A DNA stretch of 27,606 bases, taken from positions 1 through 27,606 of the IMG/VR virus record IMGVR_UViG_3300042475_000733. One strand, written 5' to 3'. The DNA comes from a virus. The position numbers and the translations under genes are program-made. Each line of letters begins with the position of its first letter. Within the stretch, counting starts at the first letter, position 1. Under the pieces are notes generated by a model. The model did no database searches and was not told where the DNA came from. It saw nothing but the letters and a program-made list of their open reading frames with translations. This document shows, piece after piece, positions 1 to 10,000 of this stretch.

Positions 1-1
1 T

Positions 2-169
2 GATGAATTATCGCCGTATAAATCTTTGCTTACTAGGTATGCTGATTTGGTTGTGGAAAATAAGGAGCTGAAAGCCTTGGTTAAAGATTTAAAGAATGAA
101 CGTTCTGAGCTAGTTAAACGTAATGTAGCTGCTGGGTTGGAGTTAAAGGAATTGTATCGTAGTAAATAA
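2..169 (+). CDS. 3' end of a coiled-coil protein, function unknown (partial)
   Basis: An open frame enters from the left edge of the window and ends at a TAA at 167-169, so only the last 55 residues are visible. They are rich in Lys, Glu and Leu, for example ENKELKALVKDLKNERSEL, with a heptad-like spacing of Leu and Val that predicts a coiled coil. There is no Pro or Gly in the helical part. It lies 4 bases before the next small gene on the same strand, suggesting one transcript. No family can be named from this fragment. The start codon and most of the protein may lie outside the window, so its role in the virion or in regulation is unknown. Confidence 0.6.
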   Translation, partial: DELSPYKSLLTRYADLVVENKELKALVKDLKNERSELVKRNVAAGLELKELYRSK

Positions 170-173
170 AAAT

Positions 174-359
174 ATGAAAATTACATTAGAGCCAACTTTG
201 TTTACAAATAGTCCAGATACGACATCACCAAAGGTTATTATTGATTTGCCATTTGACTATTTGGATTTGACGCAGATTATGGAATACTTGGTTAAGCCAG
301 CTTTGATAGGCTATGGGTTTAGTCGTGAAGGTATTGATATTTATTTTGATGCGGAATAG
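174..359 (+). CDS. Small hypothetical protein (61 aa)
   Basis: A 61-residue acidic protein begins at an ATG 4 bases after the stop of the upstream coiled-coil gene. The leader is only A-rich (AAATAAAAAT) with no Shine-Dalgarno sequence, as for most genes here. The N-terminal half is beta-like (MKITLEPTLF, KVIIDLPFDY). The second half contains a probable helix (LTQIMEYLVKPAL) and ends IDIYFDAE. There is no signal peptide, membrane segment or cysteine pair. I do not recognise the family. Its place directly upstream of tail genes makes a late gene plausible, but the possible promoter just downstream could separate it from them. Confidence 0.6.
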   Translation: MKITLEPTLFTNSPDTTSPKVIIDLPFDYLDLTQIMEYLVKPALIGYGFSREGIDIYFDAE

Positions 360-375
360 GCGGTTTGCATAGTGG

Positions 376-404
376 TTGACAAGTTAGTGGCGATAGGTTA
401 ATAC
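376..404 (+). promoter_or_regulatory. Possible sigma70-type promoter ahead of the tail genes
   Basis: A perfect -35 hexamer TTGACA lies at 376-381, followed after 17 bases by TAATAC at 399-404, a weak -10 box matching the consensus at 3 of 6 positions. An alternative -10, GTTAAT at 397-402, matches 4 of 6 but at 15-base spacing. It sits in the 55-base gap before the gene at 415, one of the longer gaps in the late block. It could start transcription of the tail genes. The perfect -35 makes it the best promoter candidate on the plus strand, but a chance match is possible. Confidence 0.35.
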
Positions 405-414
405 CGTCTTACTT

Positions 415-666
415 ATGAGTTCTACAGCTTTTAATTTACAAGGAGGCTCAGGCGGCCACGTTCTTAATTCGGGTGAAGGCGCACAGACGGGCAAGACCTA
501 TCGGTGGATTCAGATCGTTGAGGACACCGTATTTAGCAACCTTGCTGGTAACCTTACAAACATTGCAGATTTGCAAACAATTACGCACCTGGCAGGAACT
601 GGGCTTGGAGGCAACTTCACAGCGGTTACTGTATCGAGTGGCACTTGCATTGCATACGATCAATAA
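415..666 (+). CDS. Small structural-type protein (83 aa)
   Basis: An 83-residue Gly, Ser and Thr-rich protein with no cysteine until near the C-terminus. It starts with a Gly-rich tail (MSSTAFNLQGGSGGHVLNSG) and continues as predicted short beta strands (YRWIQIVEDTVFSNL, NFTAVTVSSGTCIAYD). This layout, a flexible N-terminus followed by a small beta fold ending in a T-V-S-S-G-T strand, is common in small phage structural or decoration proteins placed beside tail genes. It ends 3 bases before the tail-hub gene, so the two are probably translated together. The leader has no Shine-Dalgarno sequence. A virion role is inferred from position and composition; no specific family is claimed. Confidence 0.65.
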   Translation: MSSTAFNLQGGSGGHVLNSGEGAQTGKTYRWIQIVEDTVFSNLAGNLTNIADLQTITHLAGTGLGGNFTAVTVSSGTCIAYDQ

Positions 667-669
667 GCC

Positions 670-3192
670 GTGGCATCCTATCGCTCATTTGGTGGTTTAG
701 ACGATCAACCATTGATTGATGGGGACGTAGGCTTTGTTGGTATTAACCAGCGTGAGCGTCCTAGTCAGTTAAAGGCTGGCGAGATTGTGCTTAGTAAGAA
801 CGGGCGTATAGACGGTTACTGGCAGCCAAGGAAAGGCATTGATTTAAAAAGTGGGCAACTAGCGAACAGTGCTAACCCATTGATCCTGCCGTTTATTGTT
901 ATTGATTCGCCTAAGACCATAAGCACGGCATCGAGGACGAGTAATGTTGTTACGATTAACCTATCTGCTGCCCATGGTATTGCAAGCTTAGACTTACCAG
1001 CTTATATTACCTTGGGAACACCGAGCGTTGCTACGCAACCAATCACAGGGATTGATGCTGGTTCTTACTTAATGAGTTACGTTGATGCCGATAGCTTGAG
1101 CTTTGCTAATGTTGGGACGGACAGTGGTAGCTTAACGGTTAATGGCACATATGGTAAGATAGCCACCATTATAGATAACAATGCGGTAAGTGCTATTTAC
1201 GGATCGTGCTTGTTTAGTAACCCTGCTTCCAACTTAGATGAAAGCATTATTGTAGCTACAAACAACGAAGCTAAAAGCATTAACCTTTTTGATTACAGCA
1301 TTACAGATTTGCCATACCCAACTGGTGAAGTTGTTTCCACAAGCGTAGAGATGCTACAAGCCTTTGACCGTATTTACTTATTCCGCGAAAAAGCTAGGGC
1401 ATTTGAGTATATTCCGCAAGGGCGTAACGTATTAGCATCGTCTTACACGAGCGCAACAGGCATAGTTAATGTTACGGTTAAAGACCATGGCTTGAAAGCT
1501 GGTGATAGCATTACTGTTTCTGGTATTACTTTTTCTGGAACGCCGCCAATAGCAGACCCAAATGGAACGCATATAGTAACAACTAACGTTGATGCTGATA
1601 ACTTTCAGTATGTAATTGCAACAGGAAGCGGAAATGAAACCTACACCGTAGCAACTGGCTTGATGGTAGCTGCTGGCTTTACATTAGTTCCAGCTGGGGT
1701 ATACACCCAACCGCAATTCTTTAACATAGGCGGCAATAAATATGGTGTTACAAACGGTTTAGTTCGATTTGAAGTTGCAGGTAATACTACTATTGTAGCT
1801 GGTGATACGATAAAAATTACAAATACCGATGTTTCTATTCTGACTGCTTTTATTGGGGAGCAATATACCGTAACATCTGCTACCGCTACTGATATTTACT
1901 TTGAAGCACCTATTCCCAACGTTACATTTGGCAGCGGAACTGGTTCTGACTTTATTGAGTTTGGTAGTCGTTTTAGCATAGGGCTTGGATTTACCCACAT
2001 GCCAGCTCCTAAGTATGGCGTTTACTTCCAGCGTAGGTTGTGGTGTCCGTATTTCTACGAGCCAGAAGGAACTTCTGTTTCACCTACCTATACAGATAGG
2101 AAATTACGTGATGAAATTTGTGCTAGTGATATTCTTGATTCAAGCACCTTTGATTCTATTGCTTCCCAGTTTAGAATTACGGCTGGAATAGCTGATTACC
2201 TTGTTGCAATGCACCCATTCTATGAGGACAACATGATTGTTTTCAACAGAAACAGTATTCATATGATTACTGGAACACAAGGAACGCTAAGTGATACGGT
2301 TCTGCGTGAAATGACCAGAGAAGTTGGCTGTGTTGCACGTAAATCTATTGTGACAAAAGGTAATACTATTCTATTTTTGAGTGATGATGGGGTTTACGCC
2401 CTTGATTTCATTGACCAATACAACTTACGTGGGACAGAAGAGCCACTTAGCAAGGCAATTCAGCCGTTTATTGACAGAATTAACAAAGGTTTAGCGGCAA
2501 GCTCCGTAGCAATCTACTTTGATAACCGTTATTTCCTAGCTGTTCCGTTGGATAGTGCGGTTGGTGCTAACGATGCCCAAGGAAATAACTCTTTACTTGT
2601 ATTCAACATGAAAAACAAGGCGTGGGAAAGTATTGATACCTTTGGTGACAACGATTTTAACATTACTAACCTACTTAAAGGCCAAGCAGAGGAAAGAAAT
2701 GAGCTATACATCGTAAATGATAACGGTGGTATTCACCTAGCTGACGCTAACGAAGAAGCCCAAGACAATTACTCGATCAGCACTACGGGTTCTGAATTAC
2801 AGGCAGCTATTGACTACGAATTACAGACTAGGGGTTACACCTTTAAGGATTACGGCAGAAAAAAATTTAAAAAAGCCACGATCCAAATGCAATCTGGTGA
2901 ATTTAACGCATCCGATGTGGACTTTCTTTTTTCAACTGAAGATCCAGATAGTGCAAACGGTTTTGTTACTGATATTGCTACCATGCTAGATCCTAGTATT
3001 GGATTACCTGGGCAACTTGATGGTGGCGAGAACGCAGACTTTAGTTTTAGACTTGGAAATCCACGTGGAGTTTACGGTGTATTGACAATCAAGCGAAAAA
3101 TTGTAGGATCGGCTGCGATAGGTCGCCCTAAAGTTACATCCATTGCTATTGAATCTACAAAGACCAATGGGCAAACTATTACACAATACTAA
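670..3192 (+). CDS. Tail hub / tail stabilisation-type protein (P22 gp10-like or T7 gp12-like)
   Basis: This 840-residue protein begins at a GTG (MASYRSFGGLDDQPLIDGD), which fits short-tailed phage hub proteins that start with a similar line. The region around residues 435-720 has the hub pattern: YFQRRLWCP (452-460), an HPFYEDNMIVFNRNSIHMIT segment (515-534), then FLSDDGVYALD (569-579) and a NRYFLAVP strand, resembling a beta-propeller. In P22 and T7 such proteins join the portal/adaptor to the tail needle or fibres. Residues roughly 85-150, 255-318 and 365-412 look like three small beta modules with the pattern H-G-(L/I)...G-D-x-I-T...D-A-D-x-F, apparently inserted into the hub. The gene is followed 3 bases later by the fibre-like gene. 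The family assignment is from sequence pattern, not from a search. Confidence 0.72.
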   Translation: MASYRSFGGLDDQPLIDGDVGFVGINQRERPSQLKAGEIVLSKNGRIDGYWQPRKGIDLKSGQLANSANPLILPFIVIDSPKTISTASRTSNVVTINLSAAHGIASLDLPAYITLGTPSVATQPITGIDAGSYLMSYVDADSLSFANVGTDSGSLTVNGTYGKIATIIDNNAVSAIYGSCLFSNPASNLDESIIVATNNEAKSINLFDYSITDLPYPTGEVVSTSVEMLQAFDRIYLFREKARAFEYIPQGRNVLASSYTSATGIVNVTVKDHGLKAGDSITVSGITFSGTPPIADPNGTHIVTTNVDADNFQYVIATGSGNETYTVATGLMVAAGFTLVPAGVYTQPQFFNIGGNKYGVTNGLVRFEVAGNTTIVAGDTIKITNTDVSILTAFIGEQYTVTSATATDIYFEAPIPNVTFGSGTGSDFIEFGSRFSIGLGFTHMPAPKYGVYFQRRLWCPYFYEPEGTSVSPTYTDRKLRDEICASDILDSSTFDSIASQFRITAGIADYLVAMHPFYEDNMIVFNRNSIHMITGTQGTLSDTVLREMTREVGCVARKSIVTKGNTILFLSDDGVYALDFIDQYNLRGTEEPLSKAIQPFIDRINKGLAASSVAIYFDNRYFLAVPLDSAVGANDAQGNNSLLVFNMKNKAWESIDTFGDNDFNITNLLKGQAEERNELYIVNDNGGIHLADANEEAQDNYSISTTGSELQAAIDYELQTRGYTFKDYGRKKFKKATIQMQSGEFNASDVDFLFSTEDPDSANGFVTDIATMLDPSIGLPGQLDGGENADFSFRLGNPRGVYGVLTIKRKIVGSAAIGRPKVTSIAIESTKTNGQTITQY

Positions 3193-3195
3193 TTT

Positions 3196-4089
3196 ATGGC
3201 TATTCTTACAAAGGGACAAACATTTGCCAACGCTGATTCGGTTACAAGCACAAAGTTGAACAACCTTGTTGATTCTGCGGCGTTTGTTTCGGGTGCGAGT
3301 GGCACTACTGACAACACTTCGCTTGAGGTAAACGGAAGTGGACGCTTGCAGGTTAAAGACCTTGGTATTACTTCGGCTAAGATTGCTGCTAGTGCAGTTA
3401 CTACTTCTAAATTACCCGATTCAACCTTAGCTACTGATGGAGTTACCTATGCCAAAGTGCAACGGGTAGCTAACATGAAAGCATTAGGCAATGTTTCTGG
3501 TTCATTAGGAGTTGTAGCAGAAGTTTCTATCCTTGATGAGGATAATATGGCAAGCGACAGTGCAACGTCATTAGCTACACAGCAAAGCATTAAAGCTTAT
3601 ACTGATACCAAAGTAGCAGCAGTAATCACAAGAGGAACAGCGGTAGCTACAACTAGCGGAACAAGTGTTGATTTTACATCTATACCATCCACGGTTAAAC
3701 GCATTACCGTAATGCTGTCTGGAGTTAGCACAAACGGAACTAGCCCTGTTATTCTCCAACTTGGTGATTCTGGTGGTTTTGAAATAACTGATTACTTAGG
3801 TAGTGCCACAGAAGTAAGATCAACTCCCGATTCTGATTTGTTCACGACTGGATTTGGTGTATTGACATCTTTATCCGCAAGTGATGTAGCCTACGGTATT
3901 GCAACAATAGTTAATTTATCTGGCAATATATGGGTTTACTCCTTTGCTGGAGGTTGCTCTAACGCAGCACAAACCTATGTAGGTGGCGGTAGCAAAACAC
4001 TATCCGCAACACTAGACCGCATACGCCTTACTACTGCTGGTGGCGTTAATACCTTTGACGCAGGATCAGTAAACATCATGTATGAGTAA
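3196..4089 (+). CDS. Tail fibre-like protein
   Basis: A 297-residue protein whose N-terminus (MAILTKGQTFANADSVTSTK) is typical of phage fibre proteins, with LNNLVDSAAF following. Residues 35-75 are Ser/Thr/Gly-rich with LEVNGSGRLQVKDLGITSAKI, a repeat style seen in fibre shafts. A TQQSIKAYTDTKV segment near residues 127-140 resembles the coiled trimerising stretch of many fibres. The C-terminal half is beta-rich and probably forms the host- or virion-facing head domain. It follows the tail hub by 3 bases and overlaps the next gene by 8 bases. No enzymatic motif is visible. A role in adsorption is inferred from the N-terminal pattern and neighbours. Confidence 0.68.
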   Translation: MAILTKGQTFANADSVTSTKLNNLVDSAAFVSGASGTTDNTSLEVNGSGRLQVKDLGITSAKIAASAVTTSKLPDSTLATDGVTYAKVQRVANMKALGNVSGSLGVVAEVSILDEDNMASDSATSLATQQSIKAYTDTKVAAVITRGTAVATTSGTSVDFTSIPSTVKRITVMLSGVSTNGTSPVILQLGDSGGFEITDYLGSATEVRSTPDSDLFTTGFGVLTSLSASDVAYGIATIVNLSGNIWVYSFAGGCSNAAQTYVGGGSKTLSATLDRIRLTTAGGVNTFDAGSVNIMYE

Positions 4090-4423
4090 TACATTCCTTA
4101 CAATGATTGATAAAGCTAAGAACATATATGCCCTTGCTGGTGGAGATTTCCATAAGCAAATTGGGTGGCATCTTGTTCACGGTTTTGTTATATCTATTCC
4201 AGTAGCTTTCTGTATGGGTTACTGGTGCGTAAAGGGCAAAGAGCAAGTAGCAGTTCCTTTAGAGGAAGCTAATTGCTTGTGCATGACTTACCTTTGCGGG
4301 TCTATGAAAGACGGACTTGAATTGCTTGTAGATAATGTTCCTTATGTAACCTTTCAAAGAGAAATAAAAGGCGATCCTCGCTTTAGAACATACAATTTTA
4401 AACAACTATACTCAAAAATATAA
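4082..4423 (+). CDS. Small cysteine-containing membrane protein, unknown
   Basis: This 113-residue protein overlaps the fibre gene by 8 bases and its last base is the first base of the next gene (TAATG), which implies translational coupling. One clear hydrophobic segment, about residues 31-50 (LVHGFVISIPVAFCMGYWCV), is followed by KGK, consistent with a single membrane helix and positive-inside anchoring. Cysteines occur at about 44, 49, 65, 67 and 72, a high number for so short a protein. The C-terminal 60 residues are soluble and mixed in charge. It sits between fibre and ejection-protein genes, so it could be a minor virion or entry factor, or a late membrane protein. I do not recognise a family. 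Confidence 0.65.
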   Translation: MSNTFLTMIDKAKNIYALAGGDFHKQIGWHLVHGFVISIPVAFCMGYWCVKGKEQVAVPLEEANCLCMTYLCGSMKDGLELLVDNVPYVTFQREIKGDPRFRTYNFKQLYSKI

Positions 4424-5268
4424 TGGGCGGATTAAAAACACTTATATCGGGGCCAGATAAGGTTAAAGCACCTAAAATGGATATTGGTGGTGACATAAAT
4501 AAATATGTTACTGGCTATAAACAAGCATTGCCTGGAGTATTATCTGCTGAACGGCAATACCGCCCAGAGTTCCTTGGTTTAAACCTTGGAGACGTAAATA
4601 CGTTCTTGCAGGGAACACAAGGTCAGCAAGGTCTATACGATCTTGGTAGAACAGCACAGCAACAAACTGGACAAAGCATTGCAGACGCTAGAGCTGCTGA
4701 ATTAGCTTCCATGACGGGGCAAACTGGTGCGTTTCGTGGATTTGCACAAGCACTATCCCCAGAGGCACAAGCACAAGTAGATGCTTCCACCCAAGCAGCC
4801 GCCGCAGCTACCCAAGCAGCACGGCAACTTACCCCAGAAGAGCAACGTATGAGCGATCAAGCGTCACGTGAGGCATTTGCTTCCCGTGGTATGCTAGATA
4901 GCAGAGGATCGGTTGGAGCTGAAGTATTAGGCAGATCAAACGTAATGGCAGCCAAACGACAAGAAGCCGACGCAGCACGCACTGGAGCGTTTAATATGGC
5001 TCAAAACTTCTACACCGCACCTGGACTACAAGCCCTTGGCAATACACCGTTGTCTTATCAACTTGGCCAAGACCAACTTAAACTTGGTTTGGGTGCTATT
5101 GGTAGTGCTGTTCCGCAAATGATCAACCCAGATACTGGCGTTAATCTCGGCATGCAGAACAGAGCTAACCAAGTTGCTGCTGCTGGAGCAAACGCCCAAG
5201 CACAATCAACTTACGCATCTGGAATATTCCAAGGAATTGGTAGTGCAGCTGGTGGATTTATGGCTTGA
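4423..5268 (+). CDS. Ejection / internal virion-type protein (281 aa)
   Basis: A 281-residue protein rich in Ala and Gln. It has a long low-complexity helical middle (residues about 75-190, for example VDASTQAAAAATQAARQL) and a C-terminus of small residues (SAAGGFMA). The stretch LTPEEQRMSDQASREAFASR, then GMLDSRGSVGAEVLGRS, is of the kind seen in phage proteins encoded just before large ejection proteins. In the DNA the phrase ACCCAAGCAGC occurs twice within about 30 bases, so the Ala/Gln tract may vary by slippage. By analogy with P22 gp7/gp20/gp16 and T7 gp14/15/16, three such genes in a row followed by packaging genes suggest proteins injected with the DNA. The assignment rests on context and composition. 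Confidence 0.55.
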   Translation: MGGLKTLISGPDKVKAPKMDIGGDINKYVTGYKQALPGVLSAERQYRPEFLGLNLGDVNTFLQGTQGQQGLYDLGRTAQQQTGQSIADARAAELASMTGQTGAFRGFAQALSPEAQAQVDASTQAAAAATQAARQLTPEEQRMSDQASREAFASRGMLDSRGSVGAEVLGRSNVMAAKRQEADAARTGAFNMAQNFYTAPGLQALGNTPLSYQLGQDQLKLGLGAIGSAVPQMINPDTGVNLGMQNRANQVAAAGANAQAQSTYASGIFQGIGSAAGGFMA

Positions 5269-5305
5269 AGATAGATAACATAATACTTTTACTAATTAAA
5301 ATAAT

Positions 5306-7060
5306 ATGCCATACGGAAGCGGACAGAGACTAGGCGAGACGATTGACCCAAGGTTTATGCAAGCCGATTATAGCGGCTTTACTAATGCTGCTGCGATTAC
5401 AGGAAACGCTCTTGCTAACATTGGGCAGCAAATTGGTGACACTATTAAAAAACGCAATGAAAATGAAAAAGAAATTGCGGGTGGAATAAAAATGGCGACT
5501 GCTATGAAGAAAGCCGTTCCAGCATTAGGTAGTATGGCTGATGAAGTAATTGACAATCTTTCAAATGCCGATCATTCTACAAATGATAAACTACTTGCTT
5601 TAGCAGGAGTTAAAGAAGCAATGCAAATGTCACTTCTTGGCAATCAAGAGCGTAGAGCAGATGTAGCACTTAAAATTCAACAAGATGAATTAGCGGCTAA
5701 AATTGCAGCAGCTCAAAATAAAGAAACAGTAATGGTTTATACTCCCGCTGAATTGGATAGCTTTAGAAAAGCTGGTTACGATCCTAAAATTGTAGGTAGA
5801 GATCAATTCGGGAACTTAATGGTTGAAACATTGCAAGGAAAAGGAGTCGGTGCAGGTGGAGTTACTCCATTTATGAAAGATGGAGTATTTGGTTTCGCTC
5901 CACAAAACCCATCTAGTTTCTTACCTACTCCAGGTGCTAGTAACAATTTTCCAAATGGTATTCGAACTGCGACTGATACTCCAATAACAGGAGTTAATAC
6001 CTATCCAGACGGTTCTGTTGATAACGCAACACCAGCAATATTTATTGATGGCGCGCCAGGCGTATTGCCTCCGCTTCAAGGAACAGTGCAACAAAGCCCC
6101 TATGCACAACGAGTTATAAACGATGTTAATAACGGATTTGCATTTGGCACTAGAACTGGTGCACCCGTTACTCCACCACCTAGCCAAACAGCAGCTAGTG
6201 TTAATAATGGTTTAAATATGGGTGGAGCTGCTCCAACGGTTGCACCAAATCAAATCAATGGGTTTAACCCAAACAATATTACTGCGGAGCAAGCAAAGCT
6301 TTTGCAAGCAGTTGGAGAAGATAAGCTTATTCCAAGTTTTGATTCAAATGGACAAATAACAGCATACGCAATACCTGGAACACCAGCAGAACAACAACAG
6401 AAACTTAATAGTTTAGCTATTAAGAAAGCCGAGCTTGATGCTGAAGGTGAAAAACGCAAAAACGAAGGAGAGAATGAAAAGAAATTAAGATTAGAAGATT
6501 ATAAAAATAGTCAAGCTAATGCGATTCTTTACAACATTAACAATGCCTTAACTGATATTTCTAAAGTTCCTCAAGGAGAAGGATTTGCTGGAGGAGCATG
6601 GAGAGCAGCTTTAGGCAAATACGTTCCAAACTCAAGCGTTGCTCAACTTGACCAATCACTTGAAACAATTAACAATGTTATTGCTTCTGATTCCCTCTAT
6701 AAAATGAGAATATCTTCACCTACTGGGGGAGCATTGGGAAACACTTCTAACGCAGATATTCAACTTCTTAAGAATTCTATTGTTTCTCTTAACTCAGTTA
6801 AAGATCCTAAAAAATTACAGGAAGGTCTTTATGTAGTGCAAATGAGATTTTTAGATACCATTCATGGAACTGAATCAGAAAGAAAAGCTAAATTAAAATC
6901 GGGTGATATTGACCAAGAATCATTTGATTATGTTGAAAGTTTATACCCACCTATTAAAATTAATGATAGGGGACAAGCTGTTCCTAGAGAAACAAAAGAA
7001 ATAAATATATTTGAAAGGATTGAAATAAATCCAGAGATTCAAAAAATGCTAAACCAATAA
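5306..7060 (+). CDS. Ejection / internal virion-type protein (584 aa)
   Basis: A 584-residue soluble protein. Its N-terminus (MPYGSGQRLGETIDPRFMQA) is followed by an Ala-rich helix, then a Lys/Glu-rich coiled-coil segment (TIKKRNENEKEIAGGIKMA). Residues about 200-320 are Pro, Asn and Gly-rich and probably disordered. A second charged helix lies near 365-400, and a compact helical domain near 400-530 contains ALGKYVP and GGALGNTSNADIQLLKNSIV. That last style of helical domain is common in phage internal virion proteins. There is no enzymatic motif and no signal peptide. The leader is A/T-rich with no Shine-Dalgarno sequence. It sits second in the three-gene ejection block. The injection role is inferred. 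Confidence 0.55.
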   Translation: MPYGSGQRLGETIDPRFMQADYSGFTNAAAITGNALANIGQQIGDTIKKRNENEKEIAGGIKMATAMKKAVPALGSMADEVIDNLSNADHSTNDKLLALAGVKEAMQMSLLGNQERRADVALKIQQDELAAKIAAAQNKETVMVYTPAELDSFRKAGYDPKIVGRDQFGNLMVETLQGKGVGAGGVTPFMKDGVFGFAPQNPSSFLPTPGASNNFPNGIRTATDTPITGVNTYPDGSVDNATPAIFIDGAPGVLPPLQGTVQQSPYAQRVINDVNNGFAFGTRTGAPVTPPPSQTAASVNNGLNMGGAAPTVAPNQINGFNPNNITAEQAKLLQAVGEDKLIPSFDSNGQITAYAIPGTPAEQQQKLNSLAIKKAELDAEGEKRKNEGENEKKLRLEDYKNSQANAILYNINNALTDISKVPQGEGFAGGAWRAALGKYVPNSSVAQLDQSLETINNVIASDSLYKMRISSPTGGALGNTSNADIQLLKNSIVSLNSVKDPKKLQEGLYVVQMRFLDTIHGTESERKAKLKSGDIDQESFDYVESLYPPIKINDRGQAVPRETKEINIFERIEINPEIQKMLNQ

Positions 7061-7079
7061 TTTTAATAGGAATTTATTA

Positions 7080-10000
7080 ATGGAATCCATTGTAAAAAAA
7101 ATAACTCAAAAGACCCAAGATTCACTAAGCGCTCTAAAAGCTAAATCTGATGAACTTCAGAATCAAGCATTAGAACTTATGAATAAAAATCTTACTGTTG
7201 AGGCAAGTAAGCTAACTAATGAAAAAATAGCTCCTATTATTAATGAATACGAAAGGATTCAAAAAGCATCTAATCAAGAGATTGAGTCTATATCGAGAAA
7301 ATCATTAGAGGGTATTGCTAGTGGTGAAAGCATTAGCGATAAAGAAACACGCAAACAATATGTTCCATCATATGGTATGCCAGGAGTTCCATCATCTTAT
7401 GAGCAACCAGTATCAATAATTAATAATAAAAAACTTGCAGGAGAGATTTCAAATTTTACAGGCAAAGACGTTAAGAAAATAAACGTAACTGATGGATTAA
7501 GTTATGGAAGAACAATTAATCTTGAAGGATTAGGCGATCAAGTAGCTCAACTTGAACTATTGCAACAGAAATATCCTAATAAAGTCATTCCATTAACAGT
7601 AGCTGGAAAAAATAACTTTTTAGTTGAAGATGAAGAGGGAATTTCAAGATTAGTTTTTCCTACTGGAATTCAAGGTAAGGATGTTGTTGCCACAGCTACA
7701 ACTGAAGCACCAGCTTTAATTGCGGGAGGAACTGCTGCCATAGCTGCTGCTGGCCCTTCATACGGAACAGCATCCATTCCTGCATTTAATGCTGCTTATT
7801 CAGCGACTAAAGGATTGCAAACAGCAGCTTACAGAGGAGCTAATGATGTCGAGATGCGTCCAGGACAAATAGCAACACAAGCAGGAACTGATTTCGTTGT
7901 TGGAACTGGATTAGATTACGCTACACTAGGAGGTGGTAAATTTTTTAAAAACAAACTACTCACCGAAGGAGTAGAAAACCTTGTTGAAACTGATCTTAGA
8001 GTTGCTCAAGCAAATCTTAATAGAGCGGGTATAAATACCGAATTCCCATTTACTGCAAGAACTGGACAAGCTGGACTTGATTTCTATAACCGCCTTGCTG
8101 GACAATTCCCTAATTCTTCACTTGGAAGAAGAAACGAAGCATCAAGACAAGCACTTGCTGGTTTCATGGATACAACTATTAATAAATCAAAAGGAGAAAT
8201 ACCAAAACAAGTTGTTCAAAAAATTGATACTGATTTAAAAAATCTACAAGGACTTGCTAAATCTTCTGACGTTAGAATTCAAAATAGTGTTAAAAACTCA
8301 ACAGAAAGAGCTTTTAATCGTATTGCAGTTGATCCTATTGACCAGATTAAAGCGGGAGAAATGACTGCTGATATTGTGACTCAAGCAAAAAATGCTATAA
8401 CAGAAAAGAAAAACCAAGCGTTTTCTGGGTTTGAAGATTCAGCAGATCAAGCAGGATTAGTTATTCAACCAGAAAGATTTGCAAAAGCTATTGAAGATGT
8501 AGTTTTAAATTCGAAAGTTGCCAGAAATCCTAAAATAGATAATCTTCTTCTAAGGCTTTCAAATGCACCAACAGATGCTCAACAAGCAAATATTTTAAGG
8601 CAGCAAATAGCTCAAATGGAAAACAGTGGGCAAACTGTTTCAACAGAACTTAAATTACAACTTAGAGATTTAGAGGCTTATTCACAACCATTTGGGGCTA
8701 AAGCTGCTAGAGATTTAATTGATGAAGTACGTCAACTTGTTCCAGATGTAATGGTTGGAACAGGAAGAAAAGATTTAATTTCAGCGGATTCCGCAGATGC
8801 AGTAGAAAAAGTTCTTCGGAATGAAGTAGATAAAGTTGGATTAACTCAACAATGGGATGAGGTTAAGTCAGTATATGGAGATGAATTTGTTCCATTTCGT
8901 GAAGGTCAACTAGGTCAAATGTCTAGGGATCAATTTGGCAAGCTACAAATGTCCCCAGAGAAAATTGTACAAACAGCACTTGCAGATTCAGCATCAATTA
9001 ATTCCGTATTAAAAGGAGTAAGAGATTCTGGTGATGAAGCTGGGTATGAACAATTAAAAAATACATTTCAAAAAGCTTATCTTCAAGAATTAGGATTTTC
9101 AAATAATAAGGCCGTAGGAGGAAAACTTAAAGACCCCGATCCTGCTAAAATGCAAGCTCTTTTTGGTCTTAGAGCAGATTATGTAACAAAAAATATTAAT
9201 GATCTTAACAAATTAACTAATGTCGATGTTGCAAATATATCTCAAAAAGATGCAATGGCGTTGACTGAATTAATGCCAGAAGTTGAAAAAAGAAAACTAT
9301 TCAAAAGCATTGCAGTAAGAGATCAAGCTATTAAAGAAGAAGATAAATTAGCTCAAAATCTTTATATAAAACAAATTAAAGGTGGGAATATTGATCTTCT
9401 TGATAATGAGGCTGTCTTAAAATCATTGCAAACAGCAAGAACAACTGACGTTTTAGAGATAGCACAAAAATTACCACCACAAATCAGAAAAGATTTCGGG
9501 ACTGATATGATGGCTGTAATGTTTAAACAATATAGCGATACTTCAAATAGAACAAGGCTTGGACAACCATTGTGGGATCATAATAAATTCAATAAAGATA
9601 TTGGTTCTTGGACAAGAGGAAAACCAAACGCGCCAAACATTGTTCAAAAACTAGATGCTATATCTGGAAGTAAGGAACTTGCAGACCTTTTCATTTCAGC
9701 TTCTAAAAACTTATCCGCAGTTACCCCTACTGGAGAACCTTTGTATCAAACATTGCGAACCATGGCTAGTCCTGGTCAAAATGGTGGGTTAGCATTCAAG
9801 ATATATTCAACCCTAGAGTATCCTATGCAATGGACTTTAGCTTCAGCATACGGTTCTAATACATTAAAACCATTTTTGAAGTCACTATCTAAAAATATTA
9901 GTGAGGAAACGTATAGAAGAAATACGGATATACTCATTAAATCTACCGTTGCGACAAGTGCTGGTATTAAATTAGCTGCTGAACAAGCTAGAAATGACCC

